The position numbers and the translations under genes were made by a program. Below the pieces are notes generated by a model that worked only from the letters and a program-made list of their open reading frames with translations, made no database searches and was not told the DNA's origin. This document shows, one piece after another, positions 53,645 to 64,000 of a stretch of DNA of 64,000 bases. Within the stretch, counting starts at the first letter, position 1. The number at the start of each line of letters is the position of its first letter. Source of the DNA: Caenorhabditis remanei (lineage: Eukaryota; Nematoda; Chromadorea; Rhabditida; Rhabditidae); NCBI RefSeq assembly GCF_010183535.1, contig NC_071332.1, positions 16,802,001 through 16,866,000 of the forward strand, written 5' to 3'.

Positions 53645-56255
53645 ATTCATTCCTTTGTCCCTACGTTGAACAGTTGACAAAATCCGAAATAGTATGATAT
53701 TCAATCATGGCTAAAATTTTCTCAAAATTGGACGGTTTTTCAAAACTGACTAAAAGTCCTGCTTGTAATTTTAAACATAACACAAAATTAGTACAAGTAA
53801 ACTGTCGTCAAGGATTGCAACGTTGCACTTTTAAAAAATACATGCAAAAATGAATGCAAAGTGTGTCCTTATCATTTTCGGTACCTACAATATACTTTTA
53901 CATCGTAAAAACTTACATCCCTTCTGTTATCATTGTTTTACACATTCGCGCTCTTGAAATCAAAATAAATAGATTTTTCATAAGACACCGACAAACAAAG
54001 TATAATCGCAAGGTTTTATATAAGAATAAAAACACTATTTGCAAAAAAGTGTCTAAAAATGTTGAAGAAGGACAAAAACGTCACATCTGAAATCGACCAC
54101 ACCGCTTAGTTGTATGAGGATATAAGTCATCCATCTCCTTGACATATCGAGTGAAAGCTCTGATTCAATTAAAATTATGTTTAAGTTGAATTGTATTTCC
54201 AACTCACTTATTCCTACCGTACTTTCTGGAATGTTCAGAAACAACCTTTGAGTACATTGTGTCATCTACTTTGACACCTTCATGAACACTAAAGACATGA
54301 GAAAGAAGATTAAAGGTATAGTTTGCACGGCATAGTTTGTAAATCTGAGAAAAACAGTTTGAATAATGAAATGATTTGAAAAGAACCCCGTACTAGTGAT
54401 TGAACATCTCGAATCCTTGCAGGAAAGTAATCCGCATTATACACATCATTTCGATGGATGATCACAGGTGTTTCCCATTGAGCGCCTCTGTAAATTTATA
54501 TTTATCAGACTTGAATATACAGTATGTAGTACACCCACAGATAGGGGATTTCCCAAGACGAAACTTTATTAGTTTTTCCTGAAACATTAAACCATTTCTG
54601 AATATCGGGGATACGGTGGCCAACGAAAAAGAATTTGTGATGAAACTCGAAAATGCTGAAAAATTGAGCAGATTTTTATATGTATCAAGGAATAAGCTTA
54701 CGTTTTGTTATCAAACGCTGCTTCCAATTGGATGTTGTCTCGTGGTATTAATTTTTTATTTGTTTCAAAACGGCTGAAAAAATTCTTATCGTAAAAATGT
54801 TTTGATGGTTAAGTTACCGTATTACTAATGCATTCATCTTTTTGCCAGTTATCATCTCATTTGAAATCTTCTTTACTTTAGTGGCAAAGCCATCACTCGT
54901 TATCATATCTGCGTCCATGAGCAAATGCAAATCAGATTGTGCTCCTTTTCTTGCTAGATTTCTCATAATATTGAAAGGATATAGTTGAAATGGTGCATCT
55001 ATTTCTCTTTGATATTGCTTCTCTGTAAAATTGTTAGATAAAAGGGTTTTAATAATTTTATTACGATTCCGAATAAAATCTTCACATGATCTGAGTGATT
55101 TAGGATATTGAATCGGTTGACAAAACATTTGATAAGGAGAAATTCGAAAAGCAATCTGCACGCTGACCTGGAAACAATACGTATGGTCCCCAAGTTCCAG
55201 TCTCAAATGGCTCACTTTCTCCTGAAATTTCTTGTTACACCTATGAACATCCGCAATATACTCCAGTGCACGATGTGAATGATAGTCAATGAATAAAGCA
55301 AATGAAATTGGACCATCCCAACTTGTAGACTTTTTCTCAATCTCCTCGATAATTCCAGATGTGCCGTGTGTTGTGAGTGTCACCGGTTCCAGTCCGTCTT
55401 CTCGAAATCTGAAATTTCAACTAGTTTAGGTTTTGCTCATAATATCTTACGGTTTCTGAGATCTTAAAAAGTTGTAGCCAAGACAATATTGTTCATCAAA
55501 CATAACGGTTTTCATAGTAGGAGTAAACATTTTGACCTGCAACTTTTTGCATTATATCTTTTTTCCAAAGAAGTATCTCACTTCGTTTGTTGCAATATAG
55601 AATAAAACTAAGGACCATGCAAATAAAATAGTGACGAATAGTAAGCCATGAGTTAACTTCATTTATCTTTAAAACTAAATACTGATACAGATATTGATTC
55701 AACGCGAGATCGGTAGGTTAAAAGAAACACTTCAAACTAGGAATATTTTATAGAGCCTTCTCTAAAACGGTCAGTTAAAACGGCGTCAAGTTTACACAGG
55801 GCTTAAAATCACGAATGGAGAAACTATTTCCAAAGTTTCTCAAAATTCACTTTGATTTCTCCTTTGCAAACATTGTTATCTTTTTTACGGTTTATTTTTC
55901 CTATTTGTACTATTTGCTAACACCATAACCTGTGTATATGTTTGAATGTTTGCGATCCTTCCGCCGCCCCAACTGAACCATTTTTATTCCAATTTGAATC
56001 TTCAAATCCGCATCCCATCTGGCAAGTTAGACAACATTGACTCTAATTGGCTGTTTCGAACTAGAGTGTCGCATCTCGAGACGATTCTAGCACGTTTAAA
56101 TTATTTTTCATTCCCGCATTCTTGTTGTAATTTGCAAGAATCTCGCAAGACAAGAATAATCCTTCATTGACATAAAAAAATGCAATTCCGACGTTTTTAT
56201 TTAATTATTTTTCGCACAGATTTTCACGAAAGGAATGTTGAAAATAAAACAAAAT
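53645..56255 (-). repeat. Right arm of the GT49 palindrome
   Basis: Inverse copy of 49205-51835 with scattered substitutions and small indels; carries the second GT49 gene. Confidence 0.75.
54081..55662 (-). CDS. GT49-family glycosyltransferase, right copy
   Basis: Mirror of the left copy: ATG at 55662, anchor exon, large exon (55383 to about 54814) with LTTHGTSGIIEEIEKKS, RISPYQMFCQPIQYP and the DADM metal site. The 3' exons end GRFQM at TGA 54081-54083. Differences from the left copy are mostly single residues (for example TSWDGPI, RLELGDHTYCF). No stop or broken splice site was seen in the exons checked, so both copies may be active. Golgi type II enzyme by family. The two genes point at each other. 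Confidence 0.82.
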
Positions 56256-56339
56256 CGATATTATTTAAACAGTAACATCACGTGAAAATCTGTATAAAAA
56301 TAGATTAAAACATCGAAATTAAATTTTTTTTGTGAATGA

Positions 56340-57240
56340 AGGGTCTGAAATTTGCAACAATAAGAAAATAAGTTTTTTTTTTAATTCCATCACCGATTGT
56401 ATCGATAATCGACTTTTCCTGCCCTTGATTTTAAAATTCGAAAAAATGACTTTTTATTTTTCTCTTGAAGTTATTGAGTTTTTTTTTTTCAAAGTCCTCG
56501 GAAAAATCATCATAACTTATCAAAAAATGATCCAAATTAGTAGAAACATGTACCAAAAGATGTGCCTGGAGTTTTTCTACAAACTACCATTAAAAATTAC
56601 AATTTTAGAATAATTTTTTATTTCTAATTTTTTCCAGTCTTTTTTTCCAGAATTTTTTATTCCCATTTTTCTCTCAATTTTAGATATTTTCTGGCTATAG
56701 CACAAACAAAGAATACAGACATATGCTTTATTATGTGTGATGAAGTACTTTTTATGCAGTTTTTTAAAGGCATGCTCGTGTTATAGCCAGAAAATATCTG
56801 AAATTTAGAGAAAAATGGAATAAAAATTTTTGACTGGAAAGAATAAAACAAATTATTTTTTTCTAAAATTGTAATATTTAAGGTTGCCATCATTTTTTTA
56901 TGGTAATTTGCAGAAAAAAACTCCAGACACATCTTTCGGTACATGTTTCAACTAATTTGAATCATTTTTTGATAAGTAATGATGATTTTTCCGAGGGCAC
57001 TTCTTTTGACTTCTAGAGCTCTAGCACGATGCTCAAGGTTCAAAAAGCCGATTCAACTTAATTTTTGTTTATTTGAGCATTTTCCATAATTTTAACATAA
57101 AAACTCAATAACTTCAAGAAAAAAATAAAAAGTTTTTTACGAACTTCAAAATCAAGGGCAGGAAAAATCGATTATCGATACAATCAAAGATGGAAGTTTT
57201 TTCAAAAAACTTATTTTCTTATTGCTGGTAATTTCAGCTA
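56340..57240. mobile_element. Long fold-back element (about 900 bp)
   Basis: 56350-56620 is the inverse of 56860-57235: CAATAAGAAAATAAG facing CTTATTTTCTTATTG, TATCGATAATCGA facing TCGATTATCGATA, ATGATTTTTCCGAGG facing its complement. The inverse pairing continues to the centre near 56730 (ATATTTTCTGGCTATA/TATAGCCAGAAAATAT). No ORF. Probably a non-autonomous DNA element; ends and target duplication not resolved. Confidence 0.65.
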
Positions 57241-57849
57241 TCTGTCAAAAAAACGTTCATAAAAAACGGACACGATTCAGTAGAGTTTCACAGGAAAGTA
57301 TGAATCTGCCCTCACTTATGGTTGCTACTATACTTGGAAAGCTTCAGCAAAAATTTATGCGGGAATGGAAAATGAATGAAACGTGCTGGAATATGGCAAA
57401 TTCTACTATTGCGAACACGCTCTAATGAGAAAAAAATACGTGGACATTTAATATATTAAATAATCCTAAAAATTCCTGTAGGAAAATAGTTTCAAATGTA
57501 CACCGCTACGAAATGCGGATCAAGTGTTTTTAACTAAAATTTTAAAGTGTGTTTGTATAAGTAGCGTTTGCCATATCGTGCATGCTAGAATATGCTGAAA
57601 CTGAACTTTTGCTGGACTATGCTATACGAGAATTTGCTGAACTTTATGCTGAACATAAAGAGAGAGAACGATACAAAAAATTTGCTGGATTCATCTGAAA
57701 AATTCTCACAAAGTGCTTCGGCTGATTCTCGTGAGACGACACTCTAGTTTGAATTCAGGTGGGGACGTGAAATATTGTTTATTTTTGTCAGATTTAAAAC
57801 AAGTGTATGGTTTGAAGCGCGTCGTCATAAAAAGATTCCTAGATTAAGT

Positions 57850-57985
57850 TTACACAGTACTTAAAATCACAAATGAAGAAAGTACACCCACAGTTTCATA
57901 ACAATCTGTGACTTATCGGCTGATTCCTTCCGGTTCTCCCCTCAAGCGACCGTAAACATTGTTATCGTTTTATGATCGTCAATGA
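57850..57985 (+). repeat. Interspersed repeat (CGGTTCTCC family), another copy
   Basis: Direct copy of 52110-52255 and inverse of 48540-48700, with CGGCTGATTCCTTCCGG and CGTAAACATTGTTATC. Confidence 0.55.
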
Positions 57986-58254
57986 TTTATTGCCAATTTA
58001 TGAGAAGCACAGTGTAGTTTAGTTGTGCACGAATAAAATCATAAGGTTGTGGTTGATTTGACAAAGAAACTAGTGGTGGGGAGAAAAATCAGTTATTAAA
58101 GAAAGACTTACCGTAGTTTACACAGCACTTAGATTTTGGAATAGAGAAATTGTCCCTCAAGTTTCATAAAATTAGCATAATCGAATATAGAAATAATTGC
58201 AGCGCTGCTTATGGATTTCAAGATTTAGGAAAGCTACACTGATCGATATATCCA

Positions 58255-59788
58255 ATGATTGGATTCAAAAAAATATCCTCAAATATTGTCTATGTATTTC
58301 CTATTCTTTTAATACCCGGTTAGTTGAAAAAGGATTGAATTTTTAAAAATTTTGAATTTTCCAGTATTTTTTCTGATATTCTGCAATTTTGATTACATGG
58401 ATGATTTTCGATTTGGGTAATTCTTCAAGATTAGAACAATACATTTCACTCAAATATTTATATTTAGGTTGCCATCATTTTTAAACATAATTGATGGAAA
58501 CAAGACGGAAATGATCAACATAACACTATCGGAAGAAGGAAACTCCACAAAATATTTGTCGTTCCGTCTTTCTCCTTACTCACGATTAGGTAACGAAATT
58601 TTAGTTGTTTTAGATTAAGAAAATACATTCCAGGAAACCATATATTCGAGTTGTCCGCTCTCCTTGGGGTATCTCGATTACTGAAACGTACTCCCTTATT
58701 TTATATGAATAGCAAGTGGTCTCCTAAAATGTTGAAGGCTACCAAAGATGCTATCCCAGGAATTTTCAAACATATCGTGGTGGTTAATGATACGGTTATA
58801 CACATAATTTTTCCGCCGTAATCTAATTTTTGCTCAGGTCCCACCCAAAGCTCGAAGCACTTTCTTCAACGAGAGATGTTGTGTGTACGAAGATCCAAGA
58901 ATCTTACTGAGCATAGACGATCAGTATTTGCACCTCACTGGAATTTACTTTCAAGTGATTACTAAACAATTTAATCAATGCTTCAAAACAAACATTCAGA
59001 GCTACAAATATTTTCAAGGAATGCGGAAAGAGTTGACTAGTTATTTGAAGGAGGCGAACATCTCAAACTTACCGGAATCGGATAAAAACACTTTTGTGTA
59101 AGAATCCCACAATCTTTTGAATTTCATATCTTTAAATTACAGAACTTGCCTGCATATTCGAAGAGGTGACTTTCTAAAGTATGGACTTGCTGCGTCGGAC
59201 GCAGTCTCTACTAAAACTGCACTGGAATTTATCGAGAAGAGAGAAGAAAAAAGTAAGAAGTCACGGAAAGTCACCATTATTTTTGGAGATGATCTAAATT
59301 TTATGAAAAGTGTGTACAACGATTCAGTGACTTCGAATGAGCAACAAGGGCAGGTATGATTTTTTATTAGATTGTTTAAAAAATTAAGTCAAATTCCAAT
59401 TAAGAGCGCTACTCATTTCATTTCTCAAAACTCACCGTCGGACGATTTGGTGTACTCGAAAAATAATTGTGACGTGGTTTTTATAAGTGGTGAGTAAGAG
59501 AGTAAAACAAATTTTATTCAAAAATTTTCTATTTTAATTTCAGCTCCTCATTCAACGTTCGGCTGGTGGATGGGATACTTTTCGAAAGGAGACAAGGTGT
59601 ATTACATGGATATTCGTGCCACAAATGATAAGTCTTATGTATGTATCTCTTTATTTCAAGAATTTATGTCGGCAGATTTTCAGATAACTGGAGATCTGCA
59701 TGAATTGGATTATTATTTACCTCACTGGATACCTCTCCGACTTTCAGCAGATAATAAAACTATCATACAGAGCACTCGAATGATATAA
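58255..59788 (+). CDS. GT11-family fucosyltransferase-like enzyme
   Basis: Exon 1 (ATG 58255) and exon 2 give a signal anchor (NIVYVFPILLIPVFFLIF). Next, YLSFRLSPYSRL joins GNHIFELSALLGVSRLL, the position of the GT11 GN(Q/H)xFE motif I. Then LLSIDDQYLHLTGIYFQ and the hallmark TCLHIRRGDFLKYG (HxRRxD, GDP-fucose binding). Motif III is SAPHSTFGWWMGYFS. The end is TAA at 59788. Six introns, consensus or near it. Family role: alpha-1,2-fucosyl transfer in the Golgi; nematodes have many such genes of unknown acceptor. The key Arg and Asp residues are present. Divergent from the DUF268 gene's strand, 300 bp apart tail to tail. Confidence 0.82.
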
Positions 59789-60093
59789 ATACTTTTCTGG
59801 GTTTTTTCAGGGTTTGAAGTAGCATGTTAGTATTTTGTTGATTGATATTCTTTTTTTTCGGATTTCAAAAATATATATACATTTAAAATTTCACACTGTA
59901 CTTTTGAAAGTAACACTAATAAGTTTGAGATTTTTCATCACTAACTAATGTTGGTGCTGCCGAAAACTTTTCTCACAACAACTTTTATTTCACGTTATAA
60001 TCTGTCCAGAACCGTATTCATATTATTAGAAACCAAACCAAAAAAAAAGAAAAAATTCAGATTAAACTATCACAAGAACAACCAATTAACATT

Positions 60094-61572
60094 TTAAAGC
60101 TTTCTTAGAACAATAGTGTTCTGACTGAACTTGAAATCCCCTTTCGATTGTAGACGCTCTGAGGTTAGGTTTTTAGGCATCTCGGAACTTCCATTGAATA
60201 TGCCGAGGAATTCAAATCCATTAAACAACATTGCTAGACGAACAGCGCCGTAAATTCTGTGAGCATTGTAATAAATTGCGTCAGTTCCCAATGGAAAGCC
60301 AATGAACAGAAGACCTTAGGTTTCAAAAATAGTTTTAACACAACCGAAACTATAAAACTACCTCCTTGTTTGAGCATACATTTGATTTTGAGTACCTCTC
60401 TGATATCACCAATAGGATCAATTGGATCTCCATATCTTCCCAAGCCAGAGTGCTCGATAGAAGAAAATGAGGCGGCAAAGTCAAATTTACTTTCGTATCT
60501 GGAATATTATACTACATTTTTGAGATGCTTTTCTGCACATACGCCTGCCAATCTTTCACCAATTCGATTGGAAGAATTGAAGACATTCGGTATTGGAACT
60601 CATCCTGTATATCTAGTTCATTGTACTCAACGGTTAGTATTTTTGCAGCACCTGAAAAAAGTAACTTTCTTGGTTGATCAGCTTTACAAATGAATCCCTC
60701 ACCGTTGACAAGAGCTGAAATTTCCACCCATGGCTGCATACTTCCGATAACAACTCCGTTTTTTTCATCCAAACGGTGAAATTTCATAGCATTATACATA
60801 GACACTGAAAATAGGCATCCATATTCAAACATTCATTTTGACTTATTAGATTACCTCCGTCAGTTCCATACGCCAATCCACCCAATTTATTTTTAGGCCA
60901 ATTGATCATTTCAGACAGTTTGTCCCAATTTCTGGGCTTCTCTCCTTTTTTCGAATTTTTATCATTTACATACCACTAAAACAGGTTTTATTAAACTGAA
61001 AAAATGTAGTACCAACCGGATATAATGCTGAATAATTGTTAAGAAGAAATTCTTTCTGTTGCTCCACAAGAATCTGCTTTGGCGGGAATTCTGGTTGAGG
61101 TTGTTCTGAAATTGTCTGCCAATCAGAGAACACCTGAAAATAGTTGTCTTCAAAGATAATACATTAAAAAAAACATCCTTACTTCTTCACAAGTTGGTTC
61201 TTCAATCATTCTGAGGATTGGAACTGGCAATGTCGGTTCAACAATTTCGTATCCGAATTTTTTATACACCTGAAAGCATTTTTGAACGGTCTCAATACAA
61301 ATCAACTCACATTATTGTTTAACTCATCCATGGAAACCAGTCCTTTGTATGTCTTCACATAAACTTCTTTCAGATTCTGCCCTGATTGTTTATTTATTCT
61401 GATTCTAGAACTAATATAACTTGGACGGATTTCATTTTGAATGTACCTGGAAACAAAGAAAGTCAGAGTTTTAGATTCGGATGGATTCAACATACAGTGT
61501 GGCAGTCATAATAAAAATCATGACGATAAGAATAACTGGGTAAAGTCGGAAGGAACATATCTGCTTATACAT
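60094..61572 (-). CDS. DUF268 family protein, full gene
   Basis: Starts MYKQICSFRLYPVILIVMIF at 61572, a type II anchor. Exons follow with SYISSRIRINKQSG, VEPTLPVPILRMIEEPTCEE, QKEFLLNNYSALYP and KPRNWDKLSEMINWPKNKLG, then FHRLDEKNGVVIGSMQPWVE, GAAKILTVEYNELDI and ASFSSIEHSGLGRYGDPIDP. The last exon is LLFIGFPLGTDAIYYNAHR to the stop at 60094. DUF268 is a nematode-expanded family of unknown biochemistry. The GSMQPWVE and SSIEHSGLGRYGDP pieces look like a methyltransferase-type Rossmann fold, an inference only. 3' fragments of relatives lie in the palindrome centre. Confidence 0.8.
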
Positions 61573-62396
61573 AGATAAGCAAATTTTCAAATCTGTATTA
61601 TCGAATATATAAATAATTGATGTATTAAAGCTACACTGATCGACGGATCATAACTTTGAATTTTATAAAAATAAATGTATAAGCAAAGCGTGTCACTATC
61701 GTGTTCTCTGCCTACATTATACTTTTCTCGCCAATACCCACCATCGTAAACATGTACATACCTTCTGTTATCAGCGCCTCGCCTTTCTTTACACTATGCA
61801 CTTATTTTTCTAATCAAAAAAAGTTAGTGATAGGAATTGAATTGAATTTCCTTTTTCCATTGAAAATTTTTTGAAACTCTTGAAATCAAAATAGTGGTTT
61901 ATTAAAATACCAAAAACCTACACCAAGGAGAAACAACCTTCGAGTCTTAAAATATGATATACCTGAAATTATGATAAAAGCAAGTAGCTTTCAAGAAAAT
62001 ATTGAGAAAGTTTACAGAATAGTAAAAAGAGAAAAGAACAAAGGGAGAAAAAGAAAAGTGAAATAAATTTACTTCTCCGTTCATTCTGAAAGCCGAAAAC
62101 AGTTCCGGCCTTCCTTTTTATTTTTAGGCTTTCAATTTTAAACGCTGGAGTTTAAGAAAATTGTTTGGTCTCCCATTTTAGAACCGGCCATATTTTTTAA
62201 TCGATCTTTAAATAAGCACTTAACCGGTTTTAAATTTTTCACGGTAAATAATGTCCATTTCTTAAAAAGAAAAATTTCAACACGATGAGTTAAGTGATTG
62301 TTTTTGAATTTATGATTGATAGTTTACTTCCCTCATTTTTTGCTCTATGCTGACTTCGGCACTCCTTCTTCCTTTCTTTATCATTCAGTCTTCAGA
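61573..62396. other. Intergenic spacer
   Basis: No gene. 61600-61645 repeats words found at 58185-58250 (TCGAATATA, AAAGCTACACTGATCGA), on the same strand though the neighbouring genes differ in orientation, so it is a repeat rather than a shared promoter. The rest is AT-rich. Confidence 0.45.
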
Positions 62397-64000
62397 ATGA
62401 CAGTGTCTATTGTCTCAAAACGGAGAAATCCCAAGCGAGACGATTTACAAGGAATCCGTGGTCTCGCGATTCTTTCTGTGCTGGGCTTTCATTTTTACCC
62501 TAACTATTTCCCGAATGGTTATCTTGGAGTCGATCAGTGAGTTTCTTAATCAGATTGTATTAGCACGGCACGCTTATTACAACCGCGCTCTACCGAAACC
62601 GAAGAAAACTTGGTGCGAAATTAAGAGACGCAAAGAAAAACATTTTTCAAGGACACTTCGGTGGAGCTCACAATCAGTTGTAAGAACTGTGCCGAGCTAA
62701 TATAACGTTTTATAATGAAAATTCCCAGATTTTTCGTTTTATCCGGTTTTTTGATGTGTATGTTGCTCACGCGGTCACGAAAACTCCCGATATTTTATAT
62801 TTTCACTGAATTCTATACTCGTCGTTTCAAGCGGATTCTTCCACTCTATTTTCTTTTCATATTGTGCACTTTGCTAGCTCTTTACACTGTTTTCCCGGAT
62901 TCTGCAGTCTATCAAAATCAGTTCTCAGCAGAAAAAGCTCTGTTATTTGTTTCAAATAGACCACGCACTGATGATGAAGATTATTTCGAGAAGGTTTGTT
63001 CTCTTTTTAAAATGTGTTTTATTTCCCTGCATCCAGCTCTCTGTGGCAATTGATTTATTCACCCATACGTGGTCATTATCAGTGGAAATTCAATTTTATA
63101 GTTTTGTACCACTCATTTTTTTGATTGGACAGCAGTTCAAGGAATCATCTAGATATGGTTATTATACAGTCATTGGTAATTCACTGTCGCGCCTATGACG
63201 CTTTTCTAATAGTTCAAGATTTCAGCCACCTTATCTTTCATTTTCCATTTTTTCTCTTCTCCGACAGTTTCATTCAACTGTGTTTTTGCTCGAATTTGGC
63301 AGTTTTTGATAGGAATGTTGACATATTTCATATCAAACACTCAACTTGTTACGTGTGATAAAAATGAAAGCAGTGAAGGAGAAAAAGTTGAAGTTGAAGA
63401 AGTTGAAGCTAGATTATTGGAAGAAAATCAAAACGAAATGAAAAAAGAAATTGAGGAAGAGGCAAATTTATACTCCAAATATATTGTTCTGGCAATAATG
63501 GTCTTTATGATATTGCTTCCTTCGGAAATTCCTACAGAAATAGCAAGGTTAGTCAAGTCGAAGACAGACCAATAATCATACTTGCAAACCGGGCCGAAAC
63601 GGGCTTGAAACTCGCTTAAAACGTAATGTTTTGGGCTGAAAAATGTACCAAAATGTAGATTTCGGCGAGTTTCATGTCAGTGTCCGAGCACGGGCCGGAC
63701 GACGGATTGTTAACATGTCGCTGGCCCGTTGTAGGTCACAGACATAGAAGTCGCTGAGATCTACATTTTGATATATTTTTAAACACAATATATTTTATTT
63801 TAAGCGAGTTACGGTACGGCCTGTGTCAGCCCTTTTTGGCCCGATCTGCAAGTATGCCAATAATAGCTGAATTTCAGACCAGTGTTCACAATTTGCACAG
63901 GAGTCTTAATTGTTTTAACAGTGAAAGATCTAGTTTTGAGCTCTCGATTTTTGATATACTGTGGTGATATCTCTTATTCTTTATATCTGATCCACTGGCC
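62397..64000 (+). CDS. Acyltransferase-3 membrane protein (oac-like), 3' end off window
   Basis: Start MTVSIVSKRR at 62397. The N-terminal signature KRDDLQGIRGLAILSVLGFH leads to FPNGYLGVD, joined over a 192-nt intron (62537-62728) to QFFVLSGFLM. Then YTRRFKRILPLYFLFILC, the catalytic-type FTHTWSLSVEIQFY, FARIWQFLIGMLTYF, an acidic loop, and after an intron holding a MITE, CTGVLIVLTV and GDISYSLYLIHW at the window edge. Nematode oac proteins are multi-pass O-acyltransferases related to NRF-6. A C-terminal SGNH domain may follow beyond 64000. The gene is partial only because the window ends. Confidence 0.85.
63577..63856. mobile_element. hAT-like MITE in oac intron (280 bp)
   Basis: Ends CATACTTGCAAACCGGGCC and GGCCCGATCTGCAAGTATG, imperfect inverses; flanked by an exact 8-bp duplication CCAATAAT (63569-63576 and 63857-63864). 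The arms also share AAGCGAGTT/AACTCGCTT. Lies wholly within the intron before CTGVLIVL. No coding. Confidence 0.85.

Noticed and set aside
55946..56170. Plus ORF upstream of the right GT49 gene
   Set aside because: Part of the duplicated flank; not open in the left arm.
58185..58250. Shared promoter of the GT11 and DUF268 genes
   Set aside because: The matching words at 61600-61645 are on the same strand while the genes are opposite, so it behaves as a repeat.
63125..63358. Extra frame in the oac gene
   Set aside because: A shadow frame; splicing at about 63177 and 63225 gives the family sequence in another frame.

Overview
The window reads as nuclear DNA of a Caenorhabditis-type nematode. 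It is AT-rich. Most introns are 42-60 nt with GTAAGT/GTGAGT donors and TTTCAG acceptors. The gene families are ones expanded in Caenorhabditis: srw, str and sri chemoreceptors, receptor L-domain (irld-like) proteins, chitinase-like (chil-like) proteins, a CAP/scl protein, a CUB-like secreted protein, GT49 and GT11 glycosyltransferases, DUF268 proteins and an acyltransferase-3 (oac) protein. The species cannot be fixed from the sequence alone. All names are assigned by recognising motifs by eye; no database search was possible.

Layout. 1-8264 is the 3' part of a long LTR retroelement: about 4 kb of AGTCA-rich non-coding sequence, an RNase H reading frame on the opposite strand, a gag-like ORF without pol, and a 3' LTR (7830 to about 8263). 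The LTR ends inside a truncated sri-like receptor gene. 9.3-45.2 kb is a receptor and secreted-protein arm. It holds three irld-like genes (9347, 18781, 43411), three closely related str-like receptors (11544-12792 -, 17074-18394 +, 32336-33654 -) and eight srw-like receptors, several with visible lesions. It also holds a C6/DUF281-type secreted protein, a membrane-anchored chil-like pseudo-enzyme plus a fragment of another copy, a scl-like CAP protein and a CUB-like protein. 45.2-47.1 kb is a nest of inverted-repeat elements. About 49.2-56.3 kb is a near-palindrome with one GT49 gene in each arm, facing tail to tail. It is followed by a fold-back element, a GT11 gene, a complete DUF268 gene and an oac-type acyltransferase that runs off the right edge.

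How the genes relate. The receptor part looks like a birth-and-death chemosensory cluster: paralogues keep shared upstream blocks, while individual copies carry a premature stop, a lost splice acceptor, a homopolymer frameshift, or a transposon. The right end groups luminal glycan and acyl-transfer enzymes, duplicated by inversion.

Most unusual structures: (1) a 2930-bp terminal-inverted-repeat element (28525-31454) that carries an unrecognised multi-exon gene and splits an srw exon; removing it with one 2-bp AG target copy restores the frame. (2) The LTR element with an opposite-strand RNase H and an AGTCA-rich leader. (3) The 7-kb GT49 palindrome. (4) Two hAT-like non-autonomous elements and one Tc1/mariner-like MITE with exact target-site duplications.
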